Counted from the first letter of the stretch, positions 34,201-38,565 are shown. The stretch is 64,000 nucleotides of DNA from Dreissena polymorpha (GCF_020536995.1 NC_068355.1:69017307-69081306), one strand, 5' to 3'. Numbers and translations are program-made. The notes: generated from the letters alone by a model not told the origin.

Positions 34201-35022
34201 AAAATGTTCTAGAAGCAACAATCTATTCATGTATTTACTTGCTTGCCAAATGCACTAAAATCTAATTAATTTATATTGGCATAGAGTAATCCCGTTATAT
34301 TTATCAGTGCCATAACTTGTGTATCCTTTGCAAATAAGGCTTTTCGGTGACCCTTTCAATTGTGCTGTTTCGATGACCATGTGTGGGTACTATTAATCTC
34401 GTGTCTATATGCTGACCCTGAACTCATTGTTAAGTATATGGTCCTTCGACTCTTTTATCTAAATGACTTCATTTTATTGACCCCAATTATACCCCACCCT
34501 GGGTGTAAACGTATTTGTGTTCTTACTTGAAATAAACCTTAAATCAGGTCTTAGATTATATATTATTGAAATATCCCCTTATTAATTTCCATCATAAGAA
34601 TAAACTCATAAGAATAAACGATATGTTATAAGCTGTCACATGACATGAGTTCTAAAAACATAAATACTGAAAATCCCTCTTTCTTGGTTTCAGAATAATG
34701 AGCAAATAATCGACGGTATGAAATTTGCGTTTGAAAGAATGAAGGTATGGAATGGCGTTTTTGTAACAATTTGTTTTCTTCATCAACTATAAGCTGATAA
34801 ATCCGACAATTTAAATATATCAGCATTACCGACGGCATTTTTTAAATAAACGCCTTTTCAGAGTATTCACCTTTTCAGTTGGTCGTTGAAGCAGCGTCCG
34901 GTGCAGGTGTCGCCGCTGCGATGTCAGAGCGCATGCACAACATGGATGCCAGCATCTGTCACGTGGGGGTCATATTGTGCGGAGGGAACACTGACATTGA
35001 ACACTTACCATGGTACACGTGA
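2458..35022 (+). CDS. SRR: Serine racemase / serine-threonine dehydratase family enzyme, nine exons
   Basis: Fold-type II PLP enzyme expected to interconvert L- and D-serine and/or deaminate serine or threonine. Coding exons are 2458-2646, 11239-11280, 11549-11715, 12538-12622, 12930-13056, 13314-13364, 26307-26434, 34694-34744 and 34879-35022. All splice sites are GT/AG and the phases agree, giving 327 residues (human SRR has 340). The PLP lysine is K56 in TGSFKARGA. The substrate loop is THSSGNHGQ at 79-87, with S82 at the place of human S84. The phosphate loop is SGGGM at 183-187. ADGIR and TWPII follow, and LCGGN at 313-317 closes the site. Oddities: C314 stands where human SRR has Ser313, and V214 where human SRR has the metal ligand Asp216, although E208 matches Glu210. 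The loop PPYDDLDVIAGQ resembles microbial dehydratases and lacks the triple serine of animal aspartate racemases. Family membership is firm; the exact reaction is not. Confidence 0.9.
2647..3003. other. Start of SRR-like intron 1, nothing recognised
   Basis: AT-rich intron sequence. The exon 1 frame stays open by chance to 2754 but the GTGAGT donor and loss of family similarity mark it as intron. Confidence 0.5.
3705..3710 (-). terminator. Pol III T-run terminator of the tRNA-like gene
   Basis: Six A on the plus strand give six T on the minus strand, 5 nt beyond the 3' end of the tRNA-like sequence. That is the usual Pol III stop. Confidence 0.6.
3716..3797 (-). tRNA. tRNA-Ser(AGA)-like gene inside a TIR element
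   Basis: The minus strand has a perfect A box (TAGCCTAGTGG) and B box (GGTTCGAATCC), a CTAGAAA anticodon loop reading AGA, an extended variable arm and a 5-bp T stem (GCAGG/CCTGC). The 82-nt length fits tRNA-Ser. The acceptor stem pairs only about five of seven positions, counting one G-T pair, and the anticodon stem has one mismatch. It may therefore be a transcribed relic rather than a working tRNA. A T-run terminator follows. Confidence 0.65.
3861..5007. other. SRR-like intron 1, no gene recognised
   Basis: AT-rich sequence with no coding signal. A short motif, TAATATCATAGCCAC, near 4300 recurs near 12860 and may be a shared repeat remnant. Confidence 0.4.
5008..5055. repeat. (TA)n microsatellite
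   Basis: An almost uninterrupted TA dinucleotide run of about 48 bp. Confidence 0.95.
5206..5665 (+). repeat. Mollusc unit repeat, block 1 (partial)
   Basis: It opens with the family's typical edge, GTGATCGCCTTTTGTCCG, and a CGTCGTTCGGCG stretch. Degraded units follow, containing CTCTAGAGGCCAC-like, TCATGAAACTTG and AAAAACATGGCCGCC-like motifs. The orientation is opposite to block 2. There is no coding content; overlapping open frames are by-products of the units. Confidence 0.75.
5666..6241. other. Intron stretch between repeat blocks, nothing recognised
   Basis: AT-rich. A short motif, ACTTCGATACCAGATAAC, occurs here and in inverted form near 9315, which hints that the flanks of the repeat blocks are related. 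Confidence 0.35.
6242..7672 (-). repeat. Mollusc unit repeat, block 2, tandem units of about 165 bp
   Basis: Several degenerate units recur. TAGAGAAAACTGCCCC recurs near 6485, 6789 and 7125, and GGCGGCCATGTTTTTT recurs more often. Units alternate between two sub-types, so the higher-order period is about 300-340 bp. One edge reads GGGCCCTGGGTCGCTCAGC and the other GATCACAATAGCACGTTGTG then CTCAGGTGAGCT. The orientation is reversed relative to block 3. No protein is supported. Confidence 0.85.
7673..8994. other. SRR-like intron 1, no gene recognised
   Basis: AT-rich. A modest imperfect hairpin lies near 7830-7925, with TGTATGATATAACTTA pairing to TAAGTTATCATACAAT and an inner GACGATGCTGC/GCAGCTCGTC stem. 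Open frames on both strands near 8226-8611 have no recognisable content. Confidence 0.4.
8995..9215. repeat. Degenerate short tandem repeat of TTCGTACCC(A/T)ATTTT
   Basis: A motif of about 13-16 bp is repeated more than ten times with drift. It makes both strands look open (Tyr/Arg/Lys-rich on minus, Phe/Ser/Pro-rich on plus), so the two overlapping frames here are repeat artefacts. Confidence 0.8.
9350..10790 (+). repeat. Mollusc unit repeat, block 3, tandem units of about 165 bp
   Basis: Plus-oriented units contain AAAACATGGCCG, GGGGCATTTTTCCT, ATGGCTATAGTAAAACC, AACACTCTA and CATGAAACTTGGTCAGA. It ends with CTCAGGTGAGCGACTTTGGG, the same edge seen inverted at the start of block 2. Blocks 2 and 3 therefore belong to one family in opposite orientation. 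No coding content. Confidence 0.85.
10791..11238. other. End of SRR-like intron 1, nothing recognised
   Basis: AT-rich intron sequence ending in the TTGCTTTACAG acceptor of exon 2. Confidence 0.5.
11239..11280 (+). CDS. SRR: SRR-like exon 2 (residues 64-77)
   Basis: A 42-nt micro-exon between acceptor TTTACAG and donor GTAGGT, phase 0 on both sides. It encodes VTALLESNRSIPGV, which fills the helix between the PLP lysine segment and the THSSGNHG loop. Confidence 0.85.
11549..11715 (+). CDS. SRR: SRR-like exon 3 (residues 78-133)
   Basis: Acceptor TTCTGCAG, then VTHSSGNHGQALAWAA, KCAVVAPNTSPTVKLDAIR and GYGADVVICEP. It ends in phase 2 at donor GTCGGT. This is the most conserved block of the family. 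Confidence 0.92.
12094..12337. repeat. AGGCTAATC fold-back MITE, complete copy 1
   Basis: Its ends are inverted repeats: CTGAGAAAATTGG at the left and CCAGTTTTCTCAG at the right. Inside are two mirrored blocks with CCCAGATTAGC, GCACAGGCTAATCAGGGAC and GACACTTTCCGC. The whole is palindromic apart from a short centre. It lies in SRR-like intron 3. Open frames across it are accidental. Confidence 0.9.
12355..12440 (+). repeat. tRNA-derived SINE-like fragment
   Basis: TGGTCTTATGGTAGAGC resembles a Pol III A box, and GGGTACAACCTTAG, about 40 bp on, resembles a worn B box. GAACCGGCATTTTG follows, as I recall from mollusc tRNA-headed SINEs. It is short and has no clear tail. Confidence 0.35.
12538..12622 (+). 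CDS. SRR: SRR-like exon 4 (residues 134-161)
   Basis: Acceptor ACATTCAG in phase 2. The exon reads QETCDRVANDKGYHFVPPYD then DLDVIAGQ, and stops in phase 0 at donor GTTCGT. The PPYDDLD loop is of the dehydratase type. Confidence 0.88.
12930..13056 (+). CDS. SRR: SRR-like exon 5 (residues 162-203/204)
   Basis: Acceptor TTAAATTAG, then GTIAVEFLEQIPQLDAILVP and the phosphate loop TSGGGMVAGIA. It ends in phase 1 at donor GTAGGG. Confidence 0.92.
13314..13364 (+). CDS. SRR: SRR-like exon 6 (residues 204-220/221)
   Basis: A 51-nt micro-exon. The acceptor TTTCTAAG was chosen because it restores VFIVEPNGKD, matching the VYAAEP strand of human SRR; a later AG at 13322 would drop VFI. It is phase 1 at both ends with donor GTACTT. 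Glu208 is the usual metal ligand, while the second ligand position is Val214. Confidence 0.82.
13521..13692. repeat. Left inverted terminal repeat of the DIRS-type fossil
   Basis: CTGCTATCTCA, CCTTTCCAAGGGGAATTAAC, CCGCCACCTCAATACCG and GGTAACCAACCCTC recur in reverse order at 22150-22300 with about 90-95% match by eye. It begins with GTTTTAATGTC. Confidence 0.85.
14283..14651 (+). other. Open frame at the left of the DIRS-type fossil, gag position
   Basis: It encodes a polar, Ser/His/Asp-rich sequence of 122 residues that runs into the CCGGTCAC array. No domain is recognised. Its place before the SR-rich frame would fit a gag-like region. Fossil sequence. Confidence 0.25.
14560..14925. repeat. 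CCGGTCAC / CCGGTCCGGT tandem array
   Basis: A dense array of the half-palindromes ACCGGT and CCGGTC with spacers such as CATGATATGA, CATGTCA and CATTGATCA. It is unusually GC-rich for the window and self-complementary. Smaller relatives occur at 15748-15826, 16018-16110 and 17240-17280, all inside the DIRS-type fossil. Confidence 0.9.
14863..15246 (+). other. SR-rich open frame in the DIRS-type fossil
   Basis: 127 residues. The second half is almost entirely Ser, Arg and His, in RS/SR dipeptides such as SRSRHRTRSSS and RQRSRSRSRHRRK. This resembles an RNA-binding SR tail. It may be the end of a gag-like protein of the element; a captured host SR domain is possible. The neighbouring frames on either strand are shadows. 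Confidence 0.4.
18024..18552. mobile_element. TIR element filled with CCTAGG palindromes, copy 1
   Basis: The ends are inverted repeats: TATGGCAAGCGGTTCGACGC then ATAATCCCAAGAAAC at the left, with the exact mirror at the right. Between them about 14 CCTAGG cores lie mostly within GAGAACCTAGGTTCTC, spaced about 20-35 bp apart. A TA target duplication is possible. There is no coding sequence. It is nested in the DIRS-type fossil. Confidence 0.85.
19310..19565. repeat. CCTAGG palindrome array, middle block
   Basis: About 14 further CCTAGG cores alternate GAGAACCTAGGTT with TTCAGAGAACC or TCTGAAAACC spacers. The left edge (GACGCGTAATTCTGAAAACC) is only loosely like the TIR of the neighbouring blocks, so this may be a diverged or truncated member. 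Confidence 0.8.
19586..19890. mobile_element. TIR element filled with CCTAGG palindromes, copy 2
   Basis: Same ends as the copy at 18024: TATGGCAAGCAGTTAGACGC at the left and the mirror GCGTCGAACCGCTTGCCATA at the right. About eight CCTAGG cores lie inside a 305-bp body. The left TIR has diverged more than the right. Confidence 0.85.
21418..21501. repeat. Internal complementary region of the DIRS-type fossil
   Basis: TGAGATAGCAGGTCAGTATG, followed by a short AT run, is complementary to the left outer end. ATTAAATACTTACCTGCTATC-like sequence is complementary to the right outer end. Both mirror parts abut in one 84-bp stretch, which is the arrangement DIRS elements use to template circular intermediates. 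Confidence 0.75.
21556..21719 (+). repeat. Duplicated 32-bp motif
   Basis: CAATCTCTTGCACGACGGTT and the following ACATTACATTCAC occur at 21556 and again at 21687, 131 bp apart, apparently identical. It lies between the internal complementary region and the right terminal repeat of the DIRS-type fossil. Confidence 0.8.
22150..22343. repeat. Right inverted terminal repeat of the DIRS-type fossil
   Basis: Mirror of 13521-13692, ending in GATAGCAGGTAAGTATTTAA and an A-rich stretch that closes on GTTTT. The short GTT-like junction fits DIRS ends. Confidence 0.8.
22344..23300. other. SRR-like intron 6, no gene recognised
   Basis: AT-rich sequence with no coding signal, repeat edge or RNA gene that I can recognise. 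Confidence 0.45.
23301..23765 (+). repeat. Mollusc unit repeat with GCGTTGGCGTTA head
   Basis: A hexamer-like run (GTCGGCGTTGGCGTTAGCG) leads into two units of about 184 bp. Each starts AAGTTTGCGTACTACCCCAA and contains TTGACATATTGCTTTCATAT and AACAAGAGCAGAC. It is a distinct family from the 165-bp blocks in intron 1. Confidence 0.75.
23767..24882 (+). mobile_element. Probable solo LTR (fossil)
   Basis: The stretch begins TGTAACAAGTTAC and ends GTCTTACA, giving matched TGTAA/TTACA termini of the TG...CA type. ATAC flanks it on both sides (23763-23766 and 24883-24886). Inside are CCAAT-type motifs, a TATAAAAG box at 24516 and AATAAA signals near 24597-24617, in the order an LTR would have them. 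No internal element part adjoins, so it looks like a solo LTR of about 1.1 kb. Confidence 0.5.
24452..24523 (+). promoter_or_regulatory. CCAAT/TATA core promoter of the probable LTR
   Basis: ATTGG (inverted CCAAT) occurs at 24470 and 24500, and CCAAT at 24452. TATAAAAG is at 24516-24523. Spacing is typical of a Pol II core promoter; the start site would fall near 24545. Confidence 0.55.
24883..25181. other. Low-complexity C- and T-rich stretch
   Basis: Runs of C (24961 and 25044) and T with no coding signal. The open frame through here continues into the TA repeat and is not credible. Confidence 0.5.
25182..25271. repeat. (TA)n microsatellite
   Basis: A TA dinucleotide run of about 90 bp. 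Confidence 0.97.
25823..26052. mobile_element. TTAA-flanked MITE, piggyBac-like ends
   Basis: TTAA at 25823 and 26049 flank a 222-bp element with inverted ends CCCATTTATGCCTAG and CTAGGCATAAATGAG. The centre holds a GAGACGCCGCATCATGCGGC palindrome. TTAA targets and CCC ends fit the piggyBac group. It sits 254 bp before SRR-like exon 7. The sequence matches a repeat I recall from Dreissena. Confidence 0.8.
26307..26434 (+). CDS. SRR: SRR-like exon 7 (residues 221-263)
   Basis: Acceptor TATTTCCAG in phase 1. The exon reads GERLWPNPPRVLDTIADGIR, LQQLGHVTWPII and QEVVDKQVFTV, then ends in phase 0 at a canonical GTAAGT. It lies 12.9 kb from exon 6, because the DIRS-type fossil and others fill intron 6. 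The next intron holds the Ngaro-like element. Confidence 0.93.
26549..26764 (-). repeat. Terminal direct repeat of the Ngaro-like element (3' side)
   Basis: Begins TAAAGCGGATTTTTTCCATT and ends TAGTTTGTCCTTATG on the plus strand. Matches 33606-33821 over its whole length with no gap. Confidence 0.95.
27916..28821 (-). CDS. Tyrosine recombinase ORF of the Ngaro-like element
   Basis: 301 residues. The first part has the SAM-like core-binding layout (SLAPSTMETYKRGW). The catalytic domain shows Arg in FARCSEI, the HSFR box (HxxR), and GRWHSNAFQKYIR with the second His and the nucleophile Tyr. The enzyme integrates the element's DNA copy by strand exchange. Its start overlaps the end of the RT ORF in another frame, which this family is known to do. 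The frame is open throughout. Confidence 0.88.
   Translation of the reverse strand: MQGFEHLLNASLAPSTMETYKRGWRLFHEFCQVFSISTISLPLSVTTLALFVAFLHQKPMSVKSITTYLSGISYAHKLQNVTDPTCHFLISSLIKGAQRLSPSYDLRLPITIDLLDKLIFALKHTCETHYHEKLFAAMFLFAFHAFARCSEIASCKPSTKSFILQLADIQFDSITAPSSVSVTYHRFKHNNGKPHTINFSHGHTKQSAVHALKDYISVRGQYPGPIFTLTSGLPVPRRIFDKQLSSCLRFCGLDSKWYKSHSFRIGKATDCAQRGYSDAKIRHLGRWHSNAFQKYIRITDN
28797..30320 (-). CDS. Reverse transcriptase / RNase H ORF of the Ngaro-like element
   Basis: 507 residues. The RT fingers and palm show SPIGVVPKK, FRMIHHLSYP, AKTDICSAFRIIPVHP and LGFRWDNKYYYDKCLPMGAS. The active-site loop is ILDDFLFLAP (an LDDF form of YxDD). RNase H follows with GLYTDASGSKGYGAI, ITFLELYPIVIA, FNTDNEA and HVRGKDNSIADSLSR. 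This is the domain order of the DIRS/Ngaro group. It lies between the gag-like and recombinase ORFs. Confidence 0.9.
   Translation of the reverse strand: MEGFKSGFKLNFCGDRTSSDSPNLKSAKEHPEIISRKLAKEVQAERINGPYDKQPFAEFKVSPIGVVPKKESGDFRMIHHLSYPRHTGTSVNGQIPPDFTEVSYENVDDAIKIIKSLGRNSYMAKTDICSAFRIIPVHPSDYGLLGFRWDNKYYYDKCLPMGASSSCRIFETFSSALKWIAINKFGIRHIVKILDDFLFLAPTFHEAKEALDSFCQMCALIKVPLNAEKTFSPSPVMTFLGITLDSIQMQARLPKDKLAKTARLLCDLRSRNTCTLRELLSIIGLLNFACSVVTPGRAFLRRLIDLSIGVKKLHYRVKLRSPAKHDMMVWLRFLTHFNGTSFFINEKRLSSDSLGLYTDASGSKGYGAIYKNNWFYGPFPESWHKANITFLELYPIVIAVFTWGSLWRNHTVVFNTDNEALVSIINKQTSKISCIMYLLRKLVLQCLDLNIIFRARHVRGKDNSIADSLSRFQIQRFKALAPFCNPHPTVIAPHLKPEVLCKGLNIC
30403..31692 (-). CDS. Gag-like ORF of the Ngaro-like element
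   Basis: 429 residues from the first ATG. A second ATG nine codons in begins MPPKKRKNSD, a basic nuclear-signal-like start that may be the real one. The middle part (around SIPLYASVPLKVKEKIWANE) is the conserved region of such gag-like proteins. The end carries a Cys/His cluster (CNRFNRGETCNGCSFSHRC and CRTCSGNHPQFKCW) and an Asn/Gln/Arg/Ser repeat tail. Confidence 0.8.
   Translation of the reverse strand: MLRTHFSSNMPPKKRKNSDVPPTITKKRAKTTASHTATTSVNTNDPAILAITENTRNRAARRPVLNTPGLSGNQSQAVNEGDSHLTSQIIGNQSQPGVDVHTQMTRQIVDNISSTLESLVERKISEILGKNMPQTSTPMTDQEQHLNDRGIQSIQHEGHWNNLPNYNIVQTEHSTFTGTGISGIPSILNNSISLQMSPSIPLYASVPLKVKEKIWANEFVDFSTAFSKSADTFNITISSEGIQSLTPMTSRKFLNIEQWTDTFAVFSSVYRQKYPDSAEQLAQYCNTVRAIAKARGNWHFYDSNFRQLRQNHPFPWDSIHHELYIKALNQRQPFRSTGPQTGQPSKTCNRFNRGETCNGCSFSHRCRTCSGNHPQFKCWNRTSGADQSRFKSNPGQAHQNRSNNQNRSDNQNSSNNQNRSNQQNRSNNK
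31915..32345. repeat. Tandem repeat spacer in the Ngaro-like element
   Basis: At least five degenerate units (near 31920, 32037, 32155, 32231 and 32308) share GACCGCGTTAAAGCC and GGCTCGCAGACAGTGGG. AGCCTACAGGCT makes a small hairpin in most units. Period falls from about 117 to 78 bp. It separates the hydrolase ORF from the gag-like ORF, and may be a regulatory leader. Confidence 0.8.
32803..33543 (-). CDS. SGNH/GDSL hydrolase ORF of the Ngaro-like element
   Basis: 246 residues. Block I is VAILGHSFIRR with the nucleophile Ser, block III is QLGENDID, and block V is DGVHLTQFGQYRF with the catalytic Asp and His. This is the SGNH esterase family. Hydrolase ORFs of this kind are known companions of some Ngaro-type elements. 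Its role is unproven. It precedes the gag-like ORF on the same strand, inside the 216-bp repeats. A start at the internal MEGKQQRMSVAI is also possible. Confidence 0.85.
   Translation of the reverse strand: MCTAWNTIENYTTNYQVLTNLQFSVSAPDDFLCFKMEGKQQRMSVAILGHSFIRRIHESFRHHSLPANYDLTECEVIHMGLGGLCVCGNNQRHVSTDKFKRRFDNFLTIHKPQVVVIQLGENDIDCGIGTNSGILPLTVASTLEEIGILLLKDYSVKKVVICELFTRLRPRNVSVEEYEAKRRHANSILKTLLESHPSITFWSHRRLFGAQTQIFAADGVHLTQFGQYRFYRSLRHAVMRAVKNST
33606..33821 (-). repeat. Terminal direct repeat of the Ngaro-like element (5' side)
   Basis: Same 216 bp as 26549-26764, with no difference seen by eye. Confidence 0.95.
33822..34693. other. Rest of SRR-like intron 7, nothing recognised
   Basis: AT-rich intron sequence ending in TTGGTTTCAG, the acceptor of exon 8. 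Confidence 0.5.
34694..34744 (+). CDS. SRR: SRR-like exon 8 (residues 264-280)
   Basis: A 51-nt micro-exon encoding NNEQIIDGMKFAFERMK, phase 0 at both ends, between TTTCAG and GTATGG. It corresponds to EDEIKCATQLVWERMK of human SRR. Confidence 0.88.
34879..35022 (+). CDS. SRR: SRR-like exon 9, last coding exon (residues 281-327)
   Basis: Acceptor CTTTTCAG, then LVVEAASGAGVAAAM and VGVILCGGNTDIEHLPWYT to a TGA stop. Glu284 matches human Glu283. C314 in LCGGN replaces the usual animal SRR serine that contacts the PLP ring nitrogen, as in serine dehydratases. The C-terminus is shorter than in vertebrates. Confidence 0.92.
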   Translation: MVVEAASGAGVAAAMSERMHNMDASICHVGVILCGGNTDIEHLPWYT

Positions 35023-35056
35023 TGGCGTTGTTGTAATGTAAACAAATGGTGCTAAC

Positions 35057-35200
35057 CTTGAACTGTCGTGTTAAAAATTTGTCTTTACAATAAATGTAAT
35101 CAGTATTACTGGCTATGATCGTGTTACTTTTTTCACCGGTGACTATGGCCCAGAAAGCGCCGATAAATGCAATCATGGCAACACAGACATGAGAAGCCAT
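35057..35200 (-). CDS. Candidate signal-peptide exon (weak)
   Basis: Minus-strand frame MASHVCVAMIAFIGAFWAIV followed by TGEKSNTI and TDYIYCKDKFLTRQFK, ending at a donor-like CAAG/GTTAGC. The first 22 residues look like a signal peptide. A TATATAAG lies too close to the ATG (about 15 bp) to be its promoter. No second exon was found. It lies immediately beyond the SRR-like stop on the opposite strand. Confidence 0.25.
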
Positions 35201-35604
35201 TTTTGCACTAACTTATATATTAGTTCGCGAAAATCTTAACCGTATACCTAATTGGGTGGTAAAATTAACAAATTTATGTTAAGTGAACATTTTCAAACGA
35301 AATAAGCCAGTTGAGTGTTTGTAATACGAACATTTTAGTAACCTCCTCTACATAACAATGTAGTATAAAGAAGAACCCCAGAAACACACAACTGACGCAC
35401 ACTACATGTAAAAAGCGGCCATTAAATGCCTGTATTACGCATGCCTAAATTGGTTGATTGAATTATTATTAAAATATATAGGTAAAGTTAACCGATATAG
35501 AAAGCTTCACCGAAAGCATGTTTTCAGAGAATACTCGATTGATTTATTTCGAGACTAAAACTCGGTCCACATTTTCTTCACAAAAACTCCGGTGTATGTA
35601 CCAA
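35201..35604. other. Intergenic, nothing recognised
   Basis: AT-rich sequence downstream of the SRR-like stop with no clear AATAAA close to it; the true 3' end of that gene is not defined. Confidence 0.4.
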
Positions 35605-36685
35605 ACGAAAAATTCTTCAACTAAAATTCATTTTTATCCCCACGCTTTTCGAAGAAAAAGTGGGGATTATGTGGTCATCTCCGCCGTCCGTCCTGGCCAC
35701 TATCTCCTCCTACACTATTAGCACTAGTACCTTGAAACTTACACACATGGTAGCTATAAGCATATGTGCGACGATGACGGTGACTGAATTTTGATCTGAC
35801 CCCTGGGTCAAAAGTTATGGGGGTTGGGCTGGGGCCGGGTCAGAGATTTTCCTGCGACCGCGATTCGAAAAAGGCTCATAACTTCTGTGTCCCTTCAGAC
35901 ATTGCTTTCATATTTGGTATGCATGTGTATCTAGACAACACCTTTCCATGCGTATACAATTGTTTCCCCCTGTGCCCTTGACCTTGAACTTGAGGTCAGC
36001 GTTCAGGTTTCGAAATCTGCGACCGCGATTCGAAAAAGGCTCATAATTACCGTGTCCCTTCAGATATTGCTTTCATATTTGGTATGCGTGCGTATCTGGA
36101 CAACATCTTTACATGCGCATACAATTGTTGATCCCTGTGACATTGACCTTGAACTTGAGGTCAGCGTTCAGGTTTCGAAATCTGCGACCGCGATTCGAAA
36201 AAGGCTTGTACCTACTGTGTCCCTTCAGATATTGATTTTATATTTGGTACGCATGTGTATCTGGACAATACCTTTCCATTCGGATGATCTTTTTGAACAT
36301 GGGGTCTGCGTTCAGGTTTAGAAATCTGCGACAGCGATTAAAAAAAAAGGTCATAACGTCTGTGTCCCTTCAGATATTGCTTTCATATTTGGTACGCAAG
36401 TGTATCTGGACAAGACCTATCCACGCGCATAAAATTTTTGACCCCAGTGACCTTGATCTTGAACTTAGGGTTCGCGTTTAGATTTTAAAATCTATTATGT
36501 GGTTATCTCCGCCGTCTGTCCGTCCGTCCGTTCGGCCACTATCTCCCTTACACTATTAGCACGAGAACCTTGAAACTTACATACATGGTAGCTATGAGCA
36601 TATGTGCGACAGTGTACTATTTGAAATTTTGATTTGACCCCTGGGTCAAAAGTTATGGGGGTTTGGGTTGGCCGGGTCAGAAATG
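35605..36685 (+). repeat. Mollusc unit repeat with GCGACCGCGATTCG units
   Basis: The head is a fold-back (TCCCCACGCTTTTCG with GAAGAAAAAGTGGGGA). CATCTCCGCCGTCCGTCC and TTGAAACTTACACACATGGT follow. Units of about 165 bp begin GCGACCGCGATTCGAAAAAG at 35854, 36019, 36184 and, worn, 36328. The head section recurs at about 36490-36680, so a second copy abuts the first. Confidence 0.85.
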
Positions 36686-36985
36686 TTCACTCATTTTTTT
36701 AGGTTATTTTACATTAACTTCTTAATTTCTACACCGATTTACTTCAAATTGATACTGAATATCTCTTATGACAATGAGGTCAATCTCAACTATGCATGGC
36801 CCCATTACCTACCCCGGGGCGCCCCTGGGTCAAACATGCGGCGCGGGGATACGCCTTGACCTCTTCCGCGCCATTTCTAGTTATTTGTGTGCGCTGACTT
36901 AATATGTTGACATTTATTTTCTCCCTGAACGCAATTTTAACTTCGATCATATTGCGTACAGCTTTAAACTTGAGTACATGTAGAT

Positions 36986-36992
36986 TATATAT
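36986..36992 (+). promoter_or_regulatory. TATA box candidate for the prokineticin-like gene
   Basis: TTATATATGG lies about 110 bp upstream of the ATG, which would give a 5' UTR of about 80 nt. Inferred from position only. Confidence 0.4.
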
Positions 36993-37096
36993 GGACACTT
37001 AGTACAATTCGTTATCATAGCGACCTTCATTCTTCGACCTAAACGTAAATACAATCCGTGTTCATCTGAACGTATTTATGTATCGACGCCCTTGCC

Positions 37097-37741
37097 ATGT
37101 CTAACACAGAAAAGATTCTTGTATTTCTTGGTATATACGTGGCAGCCATATACGGCATATCAGGATTATATTTCGCAGTGAGTTATGTATAATATACATG
37201 TACATATATGATGTACACGTCCGCGTGGATATGGCTGCATTAATAATCTTGCAAAAATGTTGTATATATACGCATAGAGAAAGCATCAATCTAGTAAGCA
37301 TTGAACACTTTCATAATTTATTAAGATTTATGTAAATATTAATTTATTAGACAATTTATTCAATTCGAGGCAGGCTCACTTGCACCAAATATCTTCTGTA
37401 ATTTATTTCATTATATCGATGAATTAAATATGCGCAACAAAAATGTTATATTGTACAAATAAATGATCAAAGAAATTCACGTGATGGTTGTCTAGGGAGA
37501 ATGTGACATGACCAATCTGACCACACGGATAAGCACGTGTCCACCAGGCTCCTGCTGCTGCTATGACGCGGACAACGTACCGATGACCAAGTACTGCAAG
37601 CCAATCAGCGGCGACGGAGGTCCCTGCTATGCCAAGGTGTTCGATTGGCCGGCCAGTTGCCCGTGCCCCTCGAACATGACGTGTGTCCCTAATGTCCAGG
37701 TCGCCACGTGGACGTCTGAGTACGGACGGTGTCGTAATTAA
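37097..37741 (+). CDS. Secreted prokineticin/astakine-like cysteine-rich protein, two exons
   Basis: Exon 1 (37097-37177) encodes MSNTEKILVFLGIYVAAIYG then ISGLYFA, a signal peptide, and ends in phase 0 at GTGAGT. Exon 2 (37496-37741) follows acceptor TTGTCTAG and encodes the mature domain, giving 108 residues in all. The cysteine spacing is GECD, STCPPGSCCCYD, YCKPISGDGGPC, SCPCPSNMTC and YGRC. This matches the ten-cysteine prokineticin/astakine fold, with one extra Cys in the CCC. The AVIT start of vertebrate prokineticins is absent, as in invertebrate astakines. Those act as blood-cell growth cytokines; the role here is inferred. A colipase- or Dickkopf-like fold is the alternative. AATAAA follows at 37865. 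Confidence 0.75.
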
Positions 37742-37864
37742 ACAACGTAGCGAAAACAAAAGTGAAATGCGTATGTTTTCGTGCGTGCATTTATTATACT
37801 GTTAGGACCGTTCATCATCTCTGTTTAAATACTGTTACTTTTTTATAGATCCGATCAGAACCAA

Positions 37865-37870
37865 AATAAA
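37865..37870 (+). terminator. Polyadenylation signal of the prokineticin-like gene
   Basis: AATAAA 124 bp past the TAA stop, followed by GTGTTTTATAAA. Confidence 0.6.
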
Positions 37871-38565
37871 GTGTTTTATAAAATCCCCTTTTAACAATTT
37901 GGAAAAACTAAACAGACCATCCATCTGTCGTTCACTGATTATTATTAAATTATGTATTGAAATTGCACGAAAACGCATCTGACTCTGAGAATGAATGTGC
38001 GACTGTCATCAATTTATGTATTACTTTTTGATAGATAAATATGAAAGAATTTTTAGATAAAATAAAGAACAAAACATGTGTTAATTGTTTTCAAATTTAT
38101 CAAGTTTTCTGCAACAATTAATGTATAATGCAATGCAACTACCGGTACATGTATGCAAAGCTTACAAATGATATTGTGTTTAAAGCAACTCTCTTGAACT
38201 TATAATTCTGTTCAAAGAGTTTTTGCATCGCTTCTACTACAGTCAAAACTGAGAACAGCGGTCAGTCAAGGGAAATGGCCAAAGTGACCGTTGTAGACTA
38301 TTCTCTGATCACCTGATCACCACTTTTTAGATGGGTGGTCAGTTGGTAGAATTACCACATCGTTTCCCCACCCAGTCCTTCGCACAAAGTGTCAAACAAA
38401 TGACGATAACTTGGCCTTAGCATATCAACATAAATAATTTCTATTCAATAATAAAGAATAATTTCTCATGAATTGATTTAACTTCATAACTACTTTTAAA
38501 CTGATTCGTGACTTCATCGACGATAGAATTGTTGGTAACTCGTGCATTCAATAAATCTGGGATTT
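37871..38565. other. Intergenic, nothing recognised
   Basis: AT-rich sequence with a G/C-richer patch at 38275-38400 but no coding or repeat structure that I can name. Confidence 0.4.
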
